A stretch of 64,000 bases of DNA from Physcousia sp045220575 (GCA_045220575.1 JBGUVX010000005.1:21091-85090), one strand, 5' to 3'. Shown: positions 46,599-56,300, numbered from the stretch's first letter. The notes: generated by a model not told the origin, from the sequence alone. Translations and numbers: made by a program.

Positions 46599-47792
46599 AT
46601 GAACACATTATCCGAGAGAATGAATCGCCTGTCGCCAAGCGCCACGCTGGCTATGAGTCAGAGAAGCAGTGAACTGAAGGCACAGGGAGTAGACATCATC
46701 AACATGAGCGTGGGCGAACCCGACTTCAACACGCCAGAACACATCAAGGAGGCCGCCATCCAAGCCGTACGCGACAACTGGAGCCGTTACTCTCCCGTTC
46801 CTGGTTACCCCGGCCTTCGTCAAGCCATCGTAGACAAGCTGAAGCGCGAAAACGGGGTGGACTATACTCCAGCTCAGATTCTCTGTTCCAACGGAGCCAA
46901 ACAAAGCGTGTGCAACACCATCATGGCACTTGTGGGCGAGGGCGACGAGGTCATCATCCCAGCCCCCTACTGGGTAAGCTATCCCCAGATGGTGCTGCTG
47001 GCCGACGGAACTCCCGTGTACATCGAAGCCGGCATTGAGCAAGATTTCAAGATTACGCCTGAACAGCTTGAGGCAGCCATCACCCCAAAGACCCGCGCCC
47101 TCATCCTGTGCTCGCCCAGCAATCCCACAGGTGCCGTCTATAGCCGCAAGGAACTGGAGGCTCTGAAAAACGTATTGTTGAAGCACGAGCGCGTTATCGT
47201 CATTGCCGACGAAATCTACGAGCACATCAACTACATTGGAGAGCACGCATCAATGGCACAGTTCCCCGACATCAAGGAACGAGTAGTCATCATCAACGGT
47301 GTCAGCAAGGCATACGCTATGACTGGGTGGCGCATTGGTTTCATCGCAGCCCCCGAATGGATTGTGAAAGCCTGCAACAAACTTCAGGGCCAGTACACCA
47401 GCGGTCCGTGCAGCGTCAGTCAGAAGGCTGCCGAAGTGGCCTTTGCCGGTCCTCAAGAGTGTGTCGAGGAGATGCGCCAGGCCTTTGAGCGCCGCAAGAA
47501 CCTCATCGTGAAACTTGCTCGCGAGATTCCCGGTCTGGAGGTCAACGACCCGCAAGGTGCCTTCTACCTGTTCCCCAAGTGCAGCAGTTTCTTCGGCAAG
47601 CGTGATGGTGAACGTGTTATAAACACCAGCACGGACTTTGCAATGTACCTGCTCGAGGTAGGTCATGTGGCAACAGTCGGCGGTGACGCCTTCGGCAGTC
47701 CCGAGTGCTTCCGTATGAGCTATGCCACCAGCGACGAGAACATCGTCGAGGCTATGCGCCGCATCAAGGAGACTCTGGCACGTCTCAAGTAA
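46599..47792 (+). CDS. aspC: Class I pyridoxal-phosphate aminotransferase, aspartate aminotransferase type
   Basis: 397 residues. 'SVGEPDFNTPEHIKEAA' is the substrate-side motif, 'YSPVPGYPGLRQAI' and 'CSNGAKQSVCNTIMALVGEGDEVIIPAPYW' bind the cofactor, and 'INGVSKAYAMTGWRIGFIAAP' holds the Schiff-base lysine. Arg in 'FRMSYATSDENI' would bind the substrate carboxylate. It catalyses transamination between aspartate and 2-oxoglutarate; prephenate or another acceptor is possible in this subgroup. Confidence 0.92.
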   Translation: MNTLSERMNRLSPSATLAMSQRSSELKAQGVDIINMSVGEPDFNTPEHIKEAAIQAVRDNWSRYSPVPGYPGLRQAIVDKLKRENGVDYTPAQILCSNGAKQSVCNTIMALVGEGDEVIIPAPYWVSYPQMVLLADGTPVYIEAGIEQDFKITPEQLEAAITPKTRALILCSPSNPTGAVYSRKELEALKNVLLKHERVIVIADEIYEHINYIGEHASMAQFPDIKERVVIINGVSKAYAMTGWRIGFIAAPEWIVKACNKLQGQYTSGPCSVSQKAAEVAFAGPQECVEEMRQAFERRKNLIVKLAREIPGLEVNDPQGAFYLFPKCSSFFGKRDGERVINTSTDFAMYLLEVGHVATVGGDAFGSPECFRMSYATSDENIVEAMRRIKETLARLK

Positions 47793-47810
47793 AAAAGGAA
47801 GTTAAATAGG

Positions 47811-47845
47811 AAGTGAAAGGTGAGAGGTGAGAGGTGAGTGAAGTG
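47811..47845 (+). repeat. Heptad repeat array supplying the start codon of the GH3-like gene
   Basis: Three copies of AGGTGAG (47818, 47825, 47832) preceded and followed by AAGTGA-type variants. The only plausible start codons of the next gene, GTG at 47834 and GTG at 47843, lie in it. Confidence 0.65.
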
Positions 47846-49348
47846 AATAAGACAAGACTGATAAGAAAACTGTTCGTTCCGCGACTGCGCCAACTGGACC
47901 AATACGCAACAGATGCCGAGTTCCTGCAACGCAAGGTGCTAATCCGTCTTTTGCGTAAAGGAAAAAACACCAAGTGGGGTGCGGAACACGACTATGGTAA
48001 GATTCTCTCGTACGAGCAATTTGCCAAGTCGTCGCCCGTCAACACCTACGAGGAACTGAAGAACTACATCGACCGTATGCGTCACGGTGAACGCAATGTA
48101 TTGTGGCCAGGGCAAGTCAGGTGGTATGCGAAGTCGAGTGGTACGACTAACGACAAGAGCAAATTCATTCCCGTCAGCAAGGACGGACTGAACGACACTC
48201 ACTATCGTGGCGGAGCAGATGCCGTGACTTGGTATCTCCATAATACACCCAAGAGCCGGCTCTTCGATGGGAAAGGCCTCATCCTGGGCGGCAGCCATGC
48301 TCCCAACTACAGTCTGCCCCACTCGTTGGTAGGTGACCTCAGCGCCATCCTGATAGAGAACATCAACCCGCTGGTGAACCTGATTCGCACACCCAAGAAG
48401 TCAACAGCCTTACTCAGCGACTTCGAAGTGAAGCGTGAACGCATAGCCCGCGAGGCCATCGGCAAAGACGTGACCAGCCTGAGCGGAGTGCCCTCCTGGA
48501 TGATGTCGGTTCTGAATTGTGTGTTGGAAATCTCCGGCAAGCAGCACATCGAGGAGGTTTGGCCCAACTTGGAAGTGTTCTGGCACGGCGGTGTGGCCTT
48601 CACGCCCTATCGTAACCAGTACAACCACATCATCACCAAACCCGATATGTGCTACATGGAGACGTACAACGCCAGCGAGGGATTCTTCGGTTTACAGAAC
48701 GACCCGACAGACCCAGCCATGAGCTTGATGGTGGACTACGGCATCTTCTACGAGTTCATCCCCATGAGCGAGCTGGACAGCGAGAATCCTACGGTGATTC
48801 CGCTGTGGGGTGTAGAGAAAGACACGAACTATGCAATGGTCATCAGCACTTCAAGCGGTCTGTGGCGCTATATGATTGGCGACACCATACGTTTCACAAG
48901 CCTGAACCCCTACAAGTTCATCATCACGGGACGTACGAAGTCATTCATCAATGCCTTCGGCGAAGAGCTCATCGTGGACAATGCCGAACGCGGATTGGAA
49001 GTAGCCTGTAAGGCCACAGATGCTGAGGTGAAGGAATATACCGCAGCGCCCGTCTTCATGAACGAGCAAGGTCAGTGCCGCCACCAGTGGCTCATTGAGT
49101 TCTATCGCGAGCCCAGCGACCTCGAAGCCTTTGCCCGCCGATTGGACTTGGCCCTGCAAACCCTGAACAGCGACTATGAGGCCAAGCGCTACAAGGACAT
49201 CACCCTGCAGCGGCTGGAGGTCATCTCTGCCCGACCGGGTGTGTTCGACGAGTGGCTACGCCAGCAAGGCAAGCTGGGCGGTCAGCACAAGATTCCCCGC
49301 CTGTCGAACGATCGGAAGATTATCGAACAAATAATGGGGATGAAATAA
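47834..49348 (+). CDS. GH3 auxin-responsive-promoter family protein (acyl-adenylate ligase-like)
   Basis: 504 residues, related to plant GH3 amido synthetases and common in Bacteroidetes. 'RWYAKSSGTTNDKSKFIPVS' is the ATP-binding P-loop-like motif. 'MCYMETYNASEGFFGLQND' and 'LWRYMIGDTIRF' are further adenylate-binding motifs, and 'ITGRTKSFINAFGEELIVDN' the hinge. The bacterial substrate is unknown. There is no ATG: translation probably begins at GTG 47834 (or 47843), both inside a heptad repeat. It is cytosolic. Confidence 0.85.
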   Translation: MSEVNKTRLIRKLFVPRLRQLDQYATDAEFLQRKVLIRLLRKGKNTKWGAEHDYGKILSYEQFAKSSPVNTYEELKNYIDRMRHGERNVLWPGQVRWYAKSSGTTNDKSKFIPVSKDGLNDTHYRGGADAVTWYLHNTPKSRLFDGKGLILGGSHAPNYSLPHSLVGDLSAILIENINPLVNLIRTPKKSTALLSDFEVKRERIAREAIGKDVTSLSGVPSWMMSVLNCVLEISGKQHIEEVWPNLEVFWHGGVAFTPYRNQYNHIITKPDMCYMETYNASEGFFGLQNDPTDPAMSLMVDYGIFYEFIPMSELDSENPTVIPLWGVEKDTNYAMVISTSSGLWRYMIGDTIRFTSLNPYKFIITGRTKSFINAFGEELIVDNAERGLEVACKATDAEVKEYTAAPVFMNEQGQCRHQWLIEFYREPSDLEAFARRLDLALQTLNSDYEAKRYKDITLQRLEVISARPGVFDEWLRQQGKLGGQHKIPRLSNDRKIIEQIMGMK

Positions 49349-49500
49349 TGAGGGAATGAAATAATGAAAGAATGAAGAAATGAAAAAATGAGGGAATGAT
49401 GAAACATATAACATACTATATCAGGAAGATTATGGGAGGGAATAAATCACTTTTATTCCTGAGCCTTTTCATTATTTCATTCTTTCATTTTTTCATTCTC
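49341..49500 (+). repeat. Inverted octad-like arrays around a hairpin over the start of the Ig-like lipoprotein gene
   Basis: The left array (49341-49400) is made of 'AATGAAAG/AATGAAAT' units; the right array (49466-49500) is its reverse complement in kind. AATGAAAGAATGAA at 49363-49376 has an exact inverted copy at 49476-49489. Between them GGAATAAA-tcact-TTTATTCC (49439-49459) is a perfect hairpin. The right array encodes the lipoprotein signal peptide. Confidence 0.75.
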
Positions 49501-51402
49501 TCCTGTGCCAGCTTAGGTTCGCCAGATGGCGGTCCCTACGACGAGACGCCCCCAAGAGTCGTAGAATGCAGCCCCGAGAATAAGGCCACTGGCAACGACA
49601 AGCAAAAGATAAGCATTCTCTTCAACGAGTATATCAAGATGGAGAATGCCAGCGAGAAGGTCGTGGTCTCGCCTCCGCAAGTCGAAATGCCCAACATACG
49701 TGCCGTGGGAAAAAAAGTGAAGGTTGACCTCTTCGATACCCTGCAGGCCAATACTACGTACACCGTTGACTTTAGCGACGCCATTGTAGATAACAACGAA
49801 GGCAACCCATTAGGCAAATACACCTACTCGTTCAGTACAGGTCCCACCATCGATACAATGGAAGTATCGGGAACCGTCCTCACTGCCGACAACCTGGAAC
49901 CCGTGAAGGGTGTTCTCGTGGGACTATATGCAGCTGACAGCACCTTCCACGACTCGCTCTTCACCTCGAAGCCCCTCATCCGCGTAGCACGCACCAACGG
50001 CAGCGGACAGTTCACCATCAAAGGTGTCAAGGACGGTAAGTACCACGTCTTTGCCCTCAAGGACATGGACAACAACTACTTCTTCAGTCAGAAGAGCGAG
50101 GTTCTGGCCTTCGACACAGCAACTTACACCACCCGACAGCGGCCAGACATCCGGCCCGACACCGTGTGGGTAGATACAACCACCATCGAAAAGATACGTA
50201 TGGTGCCCTTCATCCACTACTACCCCGACAACGTGATATTGCGAACCTTCCTGGAGGCTGGGCAGGACAAGCACAGGCTGAAGGAGGAGCGTAAGACGCC
50301 CGAATCGTTCACCCTCTTCTTTACTGCACCTATGGACTCGCTGCCTCACATCGAGGGCTTCGGCTTTGATGCCAGCAAAGTCCTGTTGCCAGAGCCGTCG
50401 CAGCACAACGACACCATCACCTACTGGATTACAGACACACTGGTATCATACCCCGACACCATCAGTTTCGCAATGACCTATCCCGACACAGACACGCTGG
50501 GCATAGACCAAATGCGAACCGATACGCTGGAGTTGGTGGCAAAAGAAACCCACCAGAAGCAGGAAAAGGAACGCATAAAGAAATCAGAGGATTGGGTGAA
50601 AGCCCGCGAGAAGAAGATAAAGAAAGCCAAAGAGCCCCTGCCCTACGAAGAGAATCCCTTCGAGGTCACTTATATGACGGTACAGACCAAGCCCTCCAAC
50701 ACACTCGACCCGAACCAGAATGTCACGTTCATCTTTAGCGAGCCCGTCAGCGAGGTTGACACCAGCCGTATCCGCTTCTATCAGGTGATAGACTCCGACT
50801 TCGTAGCCAAGCCCTTCCTGTTCGAACCCGTAGAAGGCACCGTTCGCGAGTTCCGCCTCTATGCAGAGTGGGAGCCGCAGCAGAAATACCGTTTCGTGGC
50901 AGACAGCCTCACCTTCCTGAGTGCGCTGGGGCATCGTGCCAAAAGCCTCAAGAACGAGCTTCGCGTGCGTTCTTTGGACGAATACGGAGCAATCTTCATC
51001 CACCTCATCGGTATAGAGGAAGGCGACTCCTCCGACTATGTCGTGCAACTGCTCAACAAGAGCGACAAGCCCGTCAACCAACTTGTGGCACAGGACGGCA
51101 GGGCCGACTTCTTCTACCTGAAACCTGGCGACTACTATATGCGGCTGTTCATCGACCGCAACCGCAACGGCGTATGGGACACTGGCGAATACAGCAGTAT
51201 GCTCCAGCCCGAGGAGGTCCACTACTTCCCCCGCCCCATTCCCGTGCGTGCCAAGTTCGAGGTGGAACAAGACTGGAACTTCCGCAGCATAGACCCAGCA
51301 AAGCAAAAGCCCAAGGAAATCACCAAGCAGAAGGCCGACAAGGAAAAGACCATCAAGGACAAGAACCGCAAACGCGAAGAAGAAAAACGAAAGGGAAAAT
51401 AA
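49432..51402 (+). CDS. Ig-like (Big_5/SbsA-type) domain lipoprotein
   Basis: The start at 49432 gives 'MGGNKSLLFLSLFIISFFHF' and lipobox 'ILSC'; an ATG at 49396 would add a polar extension. The mature protein opens 'ASLGSPDGGPYDETPPRVVECSPENKATGNDKQKISILFNEYIKM', the Big_5 Ig-like domain common in Bacteroidetes. A carboxypeptidase-regulatory-like domain ('VKGVLVGLYAADSTFHDSLFTSKPLI...GQFTIKGVKDGKYHVFALKDMDNNYFF') follows, then a second Big_5-type domain near 440 ('PSNTLDPNQNVTFIFSEPVSEVD'). The C-terminus is highly charged (K/E rich). It is likely an outer-membrane lipoprotein; its function is unknown. The signal peptide is written in repeat DNA. Confidence 0.82.
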   Translation: MGGNKSLLFLSLFIISFFHFFILSCASLGSPDGGPYDETPPRVVECSPENKATGNDKQKISILFNEYIKMENASEKVVVSPPQVEMPNIRAVGKKVKVDLFDTLQANTTYTVDFSDAIVDNNEGNPLGKYTYSFSTGPTIDTMEVSGTVLTADNLEPVKGVLVGLYAADSTFHDSLFTSKPLIRVARTNGSGQFTIKGVKDGKYHVFALKDMDNNYFFSQKSEVLAFDTATYTTRQRPDIRPDTVWVDTTTIEKIRMVPFIHYYPDNVILRTFLEAGQDKHRLKEERKTPESFTLFFTAPMDSLPHIEGFGFDASKVLLPEPSQHNDTITYWITDTLVSYPDTISFAMTYPDTDTLGIDQMRTDTLELVAKETHQKQEKERIKKSEDWVKAREKKIKKAKEPLPYEENPFEVTYMTVQTKPSNTLDPNQNVTFIFSEPVSEVDTSRIRFYQVIDSDFVAKPFLFEPVEGTVREFRLYAEWEPQQKYRFVADSLTFLSALGHRAKSLKNELRVRSLDEYGAIFIHLIGIEEGDSSDYVVQLLNKSDKPVNQLVAQDGRADFFYLKPGDYYMRLFIDRNRNGVWDTGEYSSMLQPEEVHYFPRPIPVRAKFEVEQDWNFRSIDPAKQKPKEITKQKADKEKTIKDKNRKREEEKRKGK

Positions 51403-51449
51403 TTAAACCCAACCCCAGAACCAAAGTCTAAGATGTTAAAAGGTTGAAT

Positions 51450-51484
51450 CGTAATTCGTAATTCGTAACTCGTAATTCGTAATT
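51450..51484 (+). repeat. Five tandem heptads (CGTAATT)
   Basis: Units at 51450, 51457, 51464 (CGTAACT variant), 51471 and 51478, ending 3 bp before the ATG at 51488. Confidence 0.9.
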
Positions 51485-51511
51485 GGCATGAATCGCATAG
51501 CACTCCTACTC

Positions 51512-51543
51512 ATTCTTTCATTCTTTCATTCTTTCATTCTTTC
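51512..51543 (+). repeat. Four tandem octanucleotides (ATTCTTTC) in the DUF3108 leader
   Basis: Perfect units at 51512, 51520, 51528 and 51536. They lie between the ATG at 51488 and the body of the DUF3108 gene. Because the unit is 8 bp, unit number sets the reading frame. Confidence 0.95.
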
Positions 51544-51578
51544 ATTTTTCACCTGCCAACGCCTACGCCCAGTGCCCT

Positions 51579-52319
51579 GTGGAGAACACCGCTTTCCAAA
51601 GCGGAGAGCGCCTGGAGTACAAGCTCTACTTCAACTGGAAGTTCATCTGGAAGACCGCAGGCAGCGCCAGTATGACAACCCAAGCCACCACCTATCAAGG
51701 CAAACAAGCCTTCCAGACCGACCTCATCACACGCACCGTGAAGATGGCAGACCGTTTCTTCCAGATGCGCGACACCCTGCGTTCCGTCTACACCACCGAC
51801 CTCGTGCCACGCTTCTATCGCAAGGGAGCTATGGAGGGAGGCAAATACCGCGTCAACGAAATCTCCTATAAATACCAAGGCGGGCAGACGAAGCTCCACC
51901 AATACTATCGTCACGGCGACGGGCGCATCAGCGAGGCCGACAACACAGCCACAGGTTGTGTCTATGATATGGTGTCAATGGTAATGCGCTGTCGCAGCTA
52001 TCGTTCCAGCGACTTCACCGTAGGCCAGCGCGTCCCCTTCCAGTTTGCCGAAGGTGCCAGCATCAAGACCGAGCACCTCATCTATCGCGGCATCAAGAAG
52101 TTCAAGGTAGATGACACGAAGACGACCTATCGCTGCCTTGTATTCTCGTATATGGAGCGCAACAGCAAGGGCAAGGAAAAGGAGATTGTCACCTTCTACA
52201 TCACAGACGACGACAATCACATCCCCGTCCGCCTCGACCTCAACCTGCGCTTCGGCACTGCCAAGGCCTTCCTGCAAAAGGCAACAGGCCTGCGCCACGC
52301 CGAGACCAGCATCGAGTAA
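51579..52319 (+). CDS. DUF3108 domain protein, start out of frame in this sequence
   Basis: The body reads 'NTAFQSGERLEYKLYFNWKFIWK...' and continues through 'YKYQGGQTKLHQYY' and 'CVYDMVSMVMRCRSY' to the stop at 52317-52319, typical of DUF3108 proteins (periplasmic, unknown function). Upstream in the same frame is 'SPANAYAQCPVEN', a perfect signal-peptidase site, but no ATG/GTG/TTG precedes it before an in-frame TAG at 51498. The obvious ATG (51488) starts a hydrophobic leader in another frame because of the four-unit octad array; five or two units would join them. As written, only the GTG at 51579 is available, and it would give a protein without a signal peptide. Either phase-off or a sequencing/assembly slip. 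Confidence 0.8.
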   Translation: MENTAFQSGERLEYKLYFNWKFIWKTAGSASMTTQATTYQGKQAFQTDLITRTVKMADRFFQMRDTLRSVYTTDLVPRFYRKGAMEGGKYRVNEISYKYQGGQTKLHQYYRHGDGRISEADNTATGCVYDMVSMVMRCRSYRSSDFTVGQRVPFQFAEGASIKTEHLIYRGIKKFKVDDTKTTYRCLVFSYMERNSKGKEKEIVTFYITDDDNHIPVRLDLNLRFGTAKAFLQKATGLRHAETSIE

Positions 52320-52332
52320 CACCATCTTATAT

Positions 52333-52935
52333 AGAAAAAAACAGGAAAAACCCTCACTTCAGTATGTGTCGGACTTACGTCCTTTCAAGATGCGAGGCTT
52401 TCGTTGATGAAGATTGCCTGTTGCTTTCTTCCCTTTGAATCGATGAGTCCCCATTTCAGGGAGTCATCCTCTCCAACATGCATTTCGATTGCATTGAGAA
52501 GGTAGCAGGCATCTGTTTTTCCTTTTGAGCAAGCTCCCAGATAAAAACATCTACCATTCATCTTTGTCTCTTACAGAGTCTCACATACTTCGTGAGCAAA
52601 CGCTCGGCCTTTGGACGCTTGCGTAATACAATGGAGCAAGAACATCGCTTCCGCTAAAAAACATCTTTCAACCTAAACCTTAACGATCGCTCGGCCCGAA
52701 GGGACGCTTTCATAGCGTAGCGGAGAAAGAACCTTATCTATTATCTGTGTTGATTAAGGGGAATAGAAGATTTTGATTTTTTAGGTTCGAAGAACCGAGG
52801 TTTTTGCCATTAAAGAGATTGAAAAGCTGAAAGTTAATGGGATTAGTGAAAATCTTATCTGCAAGCTGGCTTGTAAGGAAGATTTGCGCTGATACCGTTA
52901 GTACTCTGGTAGGAGTACAATCTCTTTAATGGGGT
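52333..52935. repeat. Modular dispersed repeat, copy A
   Basis: This fills most of the stretch after the DUF3108 gene. 52333-52390 is a perfect 58-bp inverted copy of 57241-57298. 52526-52640 is an inverted, slightly diverged copy of about 57100-57220. The core (52640-52800) shares 'CTAAAAAACAT' and 'TTTTTTAGG' hairpin borders with copies B and C. The right end is a separate stem, CCATTAAAGAGATTG (52807) with CAATCTCTTTAATGG (52918), enclosing small hairpins (for example GTACTC-tggta-GAGTAC-like). Confidence 0.8.
52385..52561 (-). CDS. Small ORF (58 aa) carried by repeat copy A
   Basis: It starts 'MNGRCFYLGACSKGKTDACY' and continues with 'LNAIEMHVGEDDSLKWGLID' and 'SKGRKQQAIFINESLAS'. The start codon and the pattern M-x-G-x-x-F-x-LGACS-x-GK are also present in copies B and C, where the frame is shortened by a deletion. 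The composition looks protein-like (a 'WGLIDSKGR' motif resembles WG repeats), but no family is recognised. The differences between copies are mostly non-synonymous, which argues against strong selection on the peptide. It may be a fragment of a lost gene. Confidence 0.35.
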   Translation of the reverse strand: MNGRCFYLGACSKGKTDACYLLNAIEMHVGEDDSLKWGLIDSKGRKQQAIFINESLAS

Positions 52936-52992
52936 TTTTGTGGTTTTTTTCCTGTGTTGGGAAAGGCAAGGCGTGGGGGGAGGGAGAGAGAA

Positions 52993-53022
52993 AGAGAGCC
53001 GGGCTGGGAAGCCTGGCTCTCT
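52993..53022 (-). terminator. Terminator-like hairpin downstream of the 57-aa gene
   Basis: AGAGAGCC with GGCTCTCT around an 11-14 nt loop, followed on the minus strand by a pyrimidine run (TTTCTCTCTCCC). A second hairpin, AGGGGCG / CGCCCCT, is at 53070-53095. Both fit the end of the minus-strand 1063-aa/57-aa transcript. Confidence 0.55.
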
Positions 53023-53117
53023 AAACTATCTAATAATACAACATTCATAACAAATGTTGCGGGGTGGAGAGGGGCGACCGTTGCAGGCCGCCCCTGCCCC
53101 ATTCCTTACACATGTCT

Positions 53118-53291
53118 TTATTCGTCCCAGTCGTCATCATCACCGCCCCATACATCCCAGCTGTTGTCCTGCTTGGTCCAGCCGGCATCAGTTGCTGTAG
53201 TATTGAACAACTGTACGGAGCCCTCAAGGATGGAACAACGGAGCTTAATGTTTACAACAATCGATTTGGGTTGCAAATATGTCTTTTTCAT
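53118..53291 (-). CDS. Small acidic, tryptophan-rich protein (57 aa)
   Basis: It starts 'MKKTYLQPKSIVVNIKLRC', with a middle 'SILEGSVQLFNTTATDAGW' and an end 'DNSWDVWGGDDDDWDE'. GGAGGA lies 8 bp before the ATG, and the start is 19 bp after the 1063-aa gene, so the two are co-transcribed. The 'MKKxYLxPxxxVVxI' opening is one I have seen in many short Prevotella ORFs next to large secreted proteins. It is too short for a classical signal peptide and has no membrane segment. A regulatory peptide, chaperone-like partner or secreted peptide precursor are all possible; there is no evidence to choose. Confidence 0.7.
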   Translation of the reverse strand: MKKTYLQPKSIVVNIKLRCSILEGSVQLFNTTATDAGWTKQDNSWDVWGGDDDDWDE

Positions 53292-53310
53292 AGTAGTGTC
53301 CTCCTTCCGT

Positions 53311-56300
53311 TTACTTTACCAATACTTTCTTACCATTCACGATATATAAGCCGCGAGAGGGCTTTGCTACACGGCGACCGCTGAGGTCATACCAATTGTC
53401 AGATTGTAAATTGTCCAATTGTCCAATCTCTTGGATGCCAGTCTCATCGCCCCAGTTGATGATGAAGCCCTTCACGCCAGCAGGAGTGTCAACGTATGCA
53501 CGATTTGCGGCCAGGTTATTGCTGTCCCAATGATAGAAGCCTACTATGCCGTTCTTAATGCCAAGCACAAAGTCATTTTCGCCATCAATGGTTGTTGCTA
53601 AATATGTTCCTGTGAGGGCGGTTCCAGTAACGGGCGTTGCGGCATAGCCAGTTCCAATGGTCAGGGTTGCACTAGCAGATGTTCCCTTCAGCAGGACAGG
53701 TGTGCCCGCTGTAACTTCACCTTCATCAACAGCTGTCGGTATGAGCCAGTCACCGCTTTCTTCCAATGTATAAGCCGTTGTTGTAGCGTCGCTAACCGTA
53801 TAATTGAAGGGAACGCATAGTGTTGCGTAATTATATCCATCATTTCCATCGTGGAGTGCAACAGTTACACTTGTTGCTTCCTCTACAACCCACTGAGCAG
53901 CATTTGCAGTTTCATCCGTACCACCAATCAAAGTCAAATCCTCATCAGTAGTATCGACCGTATAGATACCTGTCTTAAGATAAGAGGCCCAGCTACCAAT
54001 TCCGTTACCCAAGCAAATGGCAAATGCAATCTGACCAGAAACGGTGCCTGGGAACCAATGAATATACTTGTCGGGGGCAGATGTCATGTAAACCACACCA
54101 CTTCCGCTGTTTTTACTTGCATCAACCCAACCGAAACCTTTACCTTGGTTGTACATATATAAATTCTCTGTGTTGTCTTTCTTTAATATTCCTATAACGG
54201 TAGATGCTTCTGTTGCATTACCATTTGCATAAACGTACCTATTCGTATCATTAAAACCAGAAGACATTGCTGTAGCTTTAAGGTACTTACCAGTAGCCAC
54301 ATTCTTCAAACGGTAGAAGCCAGCAGCGGGAGTATTCAAGGAAATATTATCCCTAATTTCTAATAGAGCATCATACAAAACTTTATAATATGAGGTAGCA
54401 TGGGATGCAAGTGCAGTACCAGCGCTGCTGATATTAGCGCGTGCCTCTTCTGCTGTTCCACTACCATTCCATGTATAGTATCCAATTCTACTATCAAAAA
54501 TCACCTTATTCAATTCATTATAAAGGGCAACAAGAACATCCTCGTCACTGGCAAAGACAATAGTGGAACCTTCATCATTGTGGACAGAACCCCATTCTGT
54601 CTTACTACAAGTACGGAGGAATTTGTACGTATTGTCATGATGGAAATAGATGTTCATATTCTCCTTCATGCGGAGACAGATACCACCTGAATTAGCTTCA
54701 ACATACCAATACTGATTCGTAAAGCTTGCGTCAGCAACAAACTGAATATTGTTATTTCCACCGTTGCCGCCAGTCACGACACTTGTGTAGGTAAGATACT
54801 TGTCCTCACCATTGGTCTGGTTGATAATCTTGAAGCCGGTATAAGGGTCACCGATGAATGCCCAAGCGGCATCGGGGTTGAATGGGGTGCTGCTCTCAAG
54901 TAACTCTACATCACCTGTAGCTTCATCGTTATATGCAAGATACTGGCTACGGATGTTCAGGTTATAGTAGACAGGTGAATCTGTATTAGCAGTATATTGC
55001 AGAACACCATCTTTTGGTGTAGCTACAAACTCCAAATTTGTATTTGCTGCACTTTCATCATCGATGGTAACGCCCTCTGTCGCATACGTGAAGAAATAAT
55101 CACGATGATATTCTGTTGGCAAAGTATTATATGTGCCCTTGTAAATGTTGATAGGATCGGAAGTGAAGAGCGTATTGGCACTCTCGTCCTTCACCACATA
55201 GGTAAGCGTATGAGTAAAATAGAATTCCACAAGGGCTGTAGCTGCCGCTGCGTTGAAAGAACCAGCCTCTGTTATCAGCGCACTATTGCCACCATCATTG
55301 GCTACATTATACAAGAACACGTCGGGAGTCTTGCCTGTAGAAACGCCAAACATTTGGCCACCAACAGTAACGATGATGGGCTCATTATTAGCAGAGGAAG
55401 CCGTAGAAGTCCCAAATGTAACAGGACTTGCAGCAACCTCGGCTGTGAAATTCTCCGTTAGAGAAAGCTTGGTGCCATTGACGTATGCAAACTTACCCTC
55501 ACCGACGCTGTAGAGATAATACTTACCGTTATCTGTCTCGTCATCGGTCTCATCATAGTAGATGAAGGCAAACTGCTGTTTAACATCACTTGCCATAAAT
55601 GCCAAGCCCAATTCATATGTAGAATTAACATCTGTAGCGCCAGAACCTACAGCCCATGTACCGCGATTGTTGCGGATATTGTAGCACTTTGCGCTGTTTA
55701 AGTCACCAAGGCTGATGGCATAGCCACTCTTCAGCGTGCGGATTACCTTGATGGTGCAGTCGCTTTCACCAATGGTACCCTCGGTTGAATAATCATAATA
55801 GGTCGCAGCCTTTAAAGACGACGGAATTTCAGGTTCACTATTTGCTTCCTGCTCCTTTGTCACACTGTCAACACTACTAACCTTTGTCGTTCCATCGGAT
55901 TCGTAAAGTTCATAAGTTACATTTATTATTGGAGTTGTAGCTGAGAGAACTGTCACGCTAAACAATGGGAAGCAAAGGAAGTTACCAGTACCAGCATTTT
56001 CTGCCTGAATATTAATTGTTGCAGTTTGGGCATCAAGTCCTGTTTTCGTAATTGTAGTTGTACCAGGGGCAGTAACATTGTTTGCAGTCGGTGTATCGCC
56101 AGCAGGTGTTACAGTAAACCTTCTGCCTGAAGATGTACTAATAGCTGTAATTGAATAGCCTGTAATGATATATCCATCTGGAGCAGATATGGTAATTGTA
56201 TGTGCATTAGCATCCGATGGATTAAATGCGATTGTATACTTATAATTATCACCGGAAAACCATGCAGCACGAACAAAGGCTGCATCACCAGTCACTGTGA

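Noticed and set aside
51450..51543. CRISPR-like or minisatellite array unrelated to genes
   Set aside because: Units are 7 and 8 bp with no spacers; position between an ATG and a signal-peptidase site points to a coding-frame effect.
52954..53349. 131-codon plus-strand frame downstream of copy A
   Set aside because: Low-complexity start, overlaps the well-supported 57-aa gene and terminators on the other strand, and shows no protein-like motifs.
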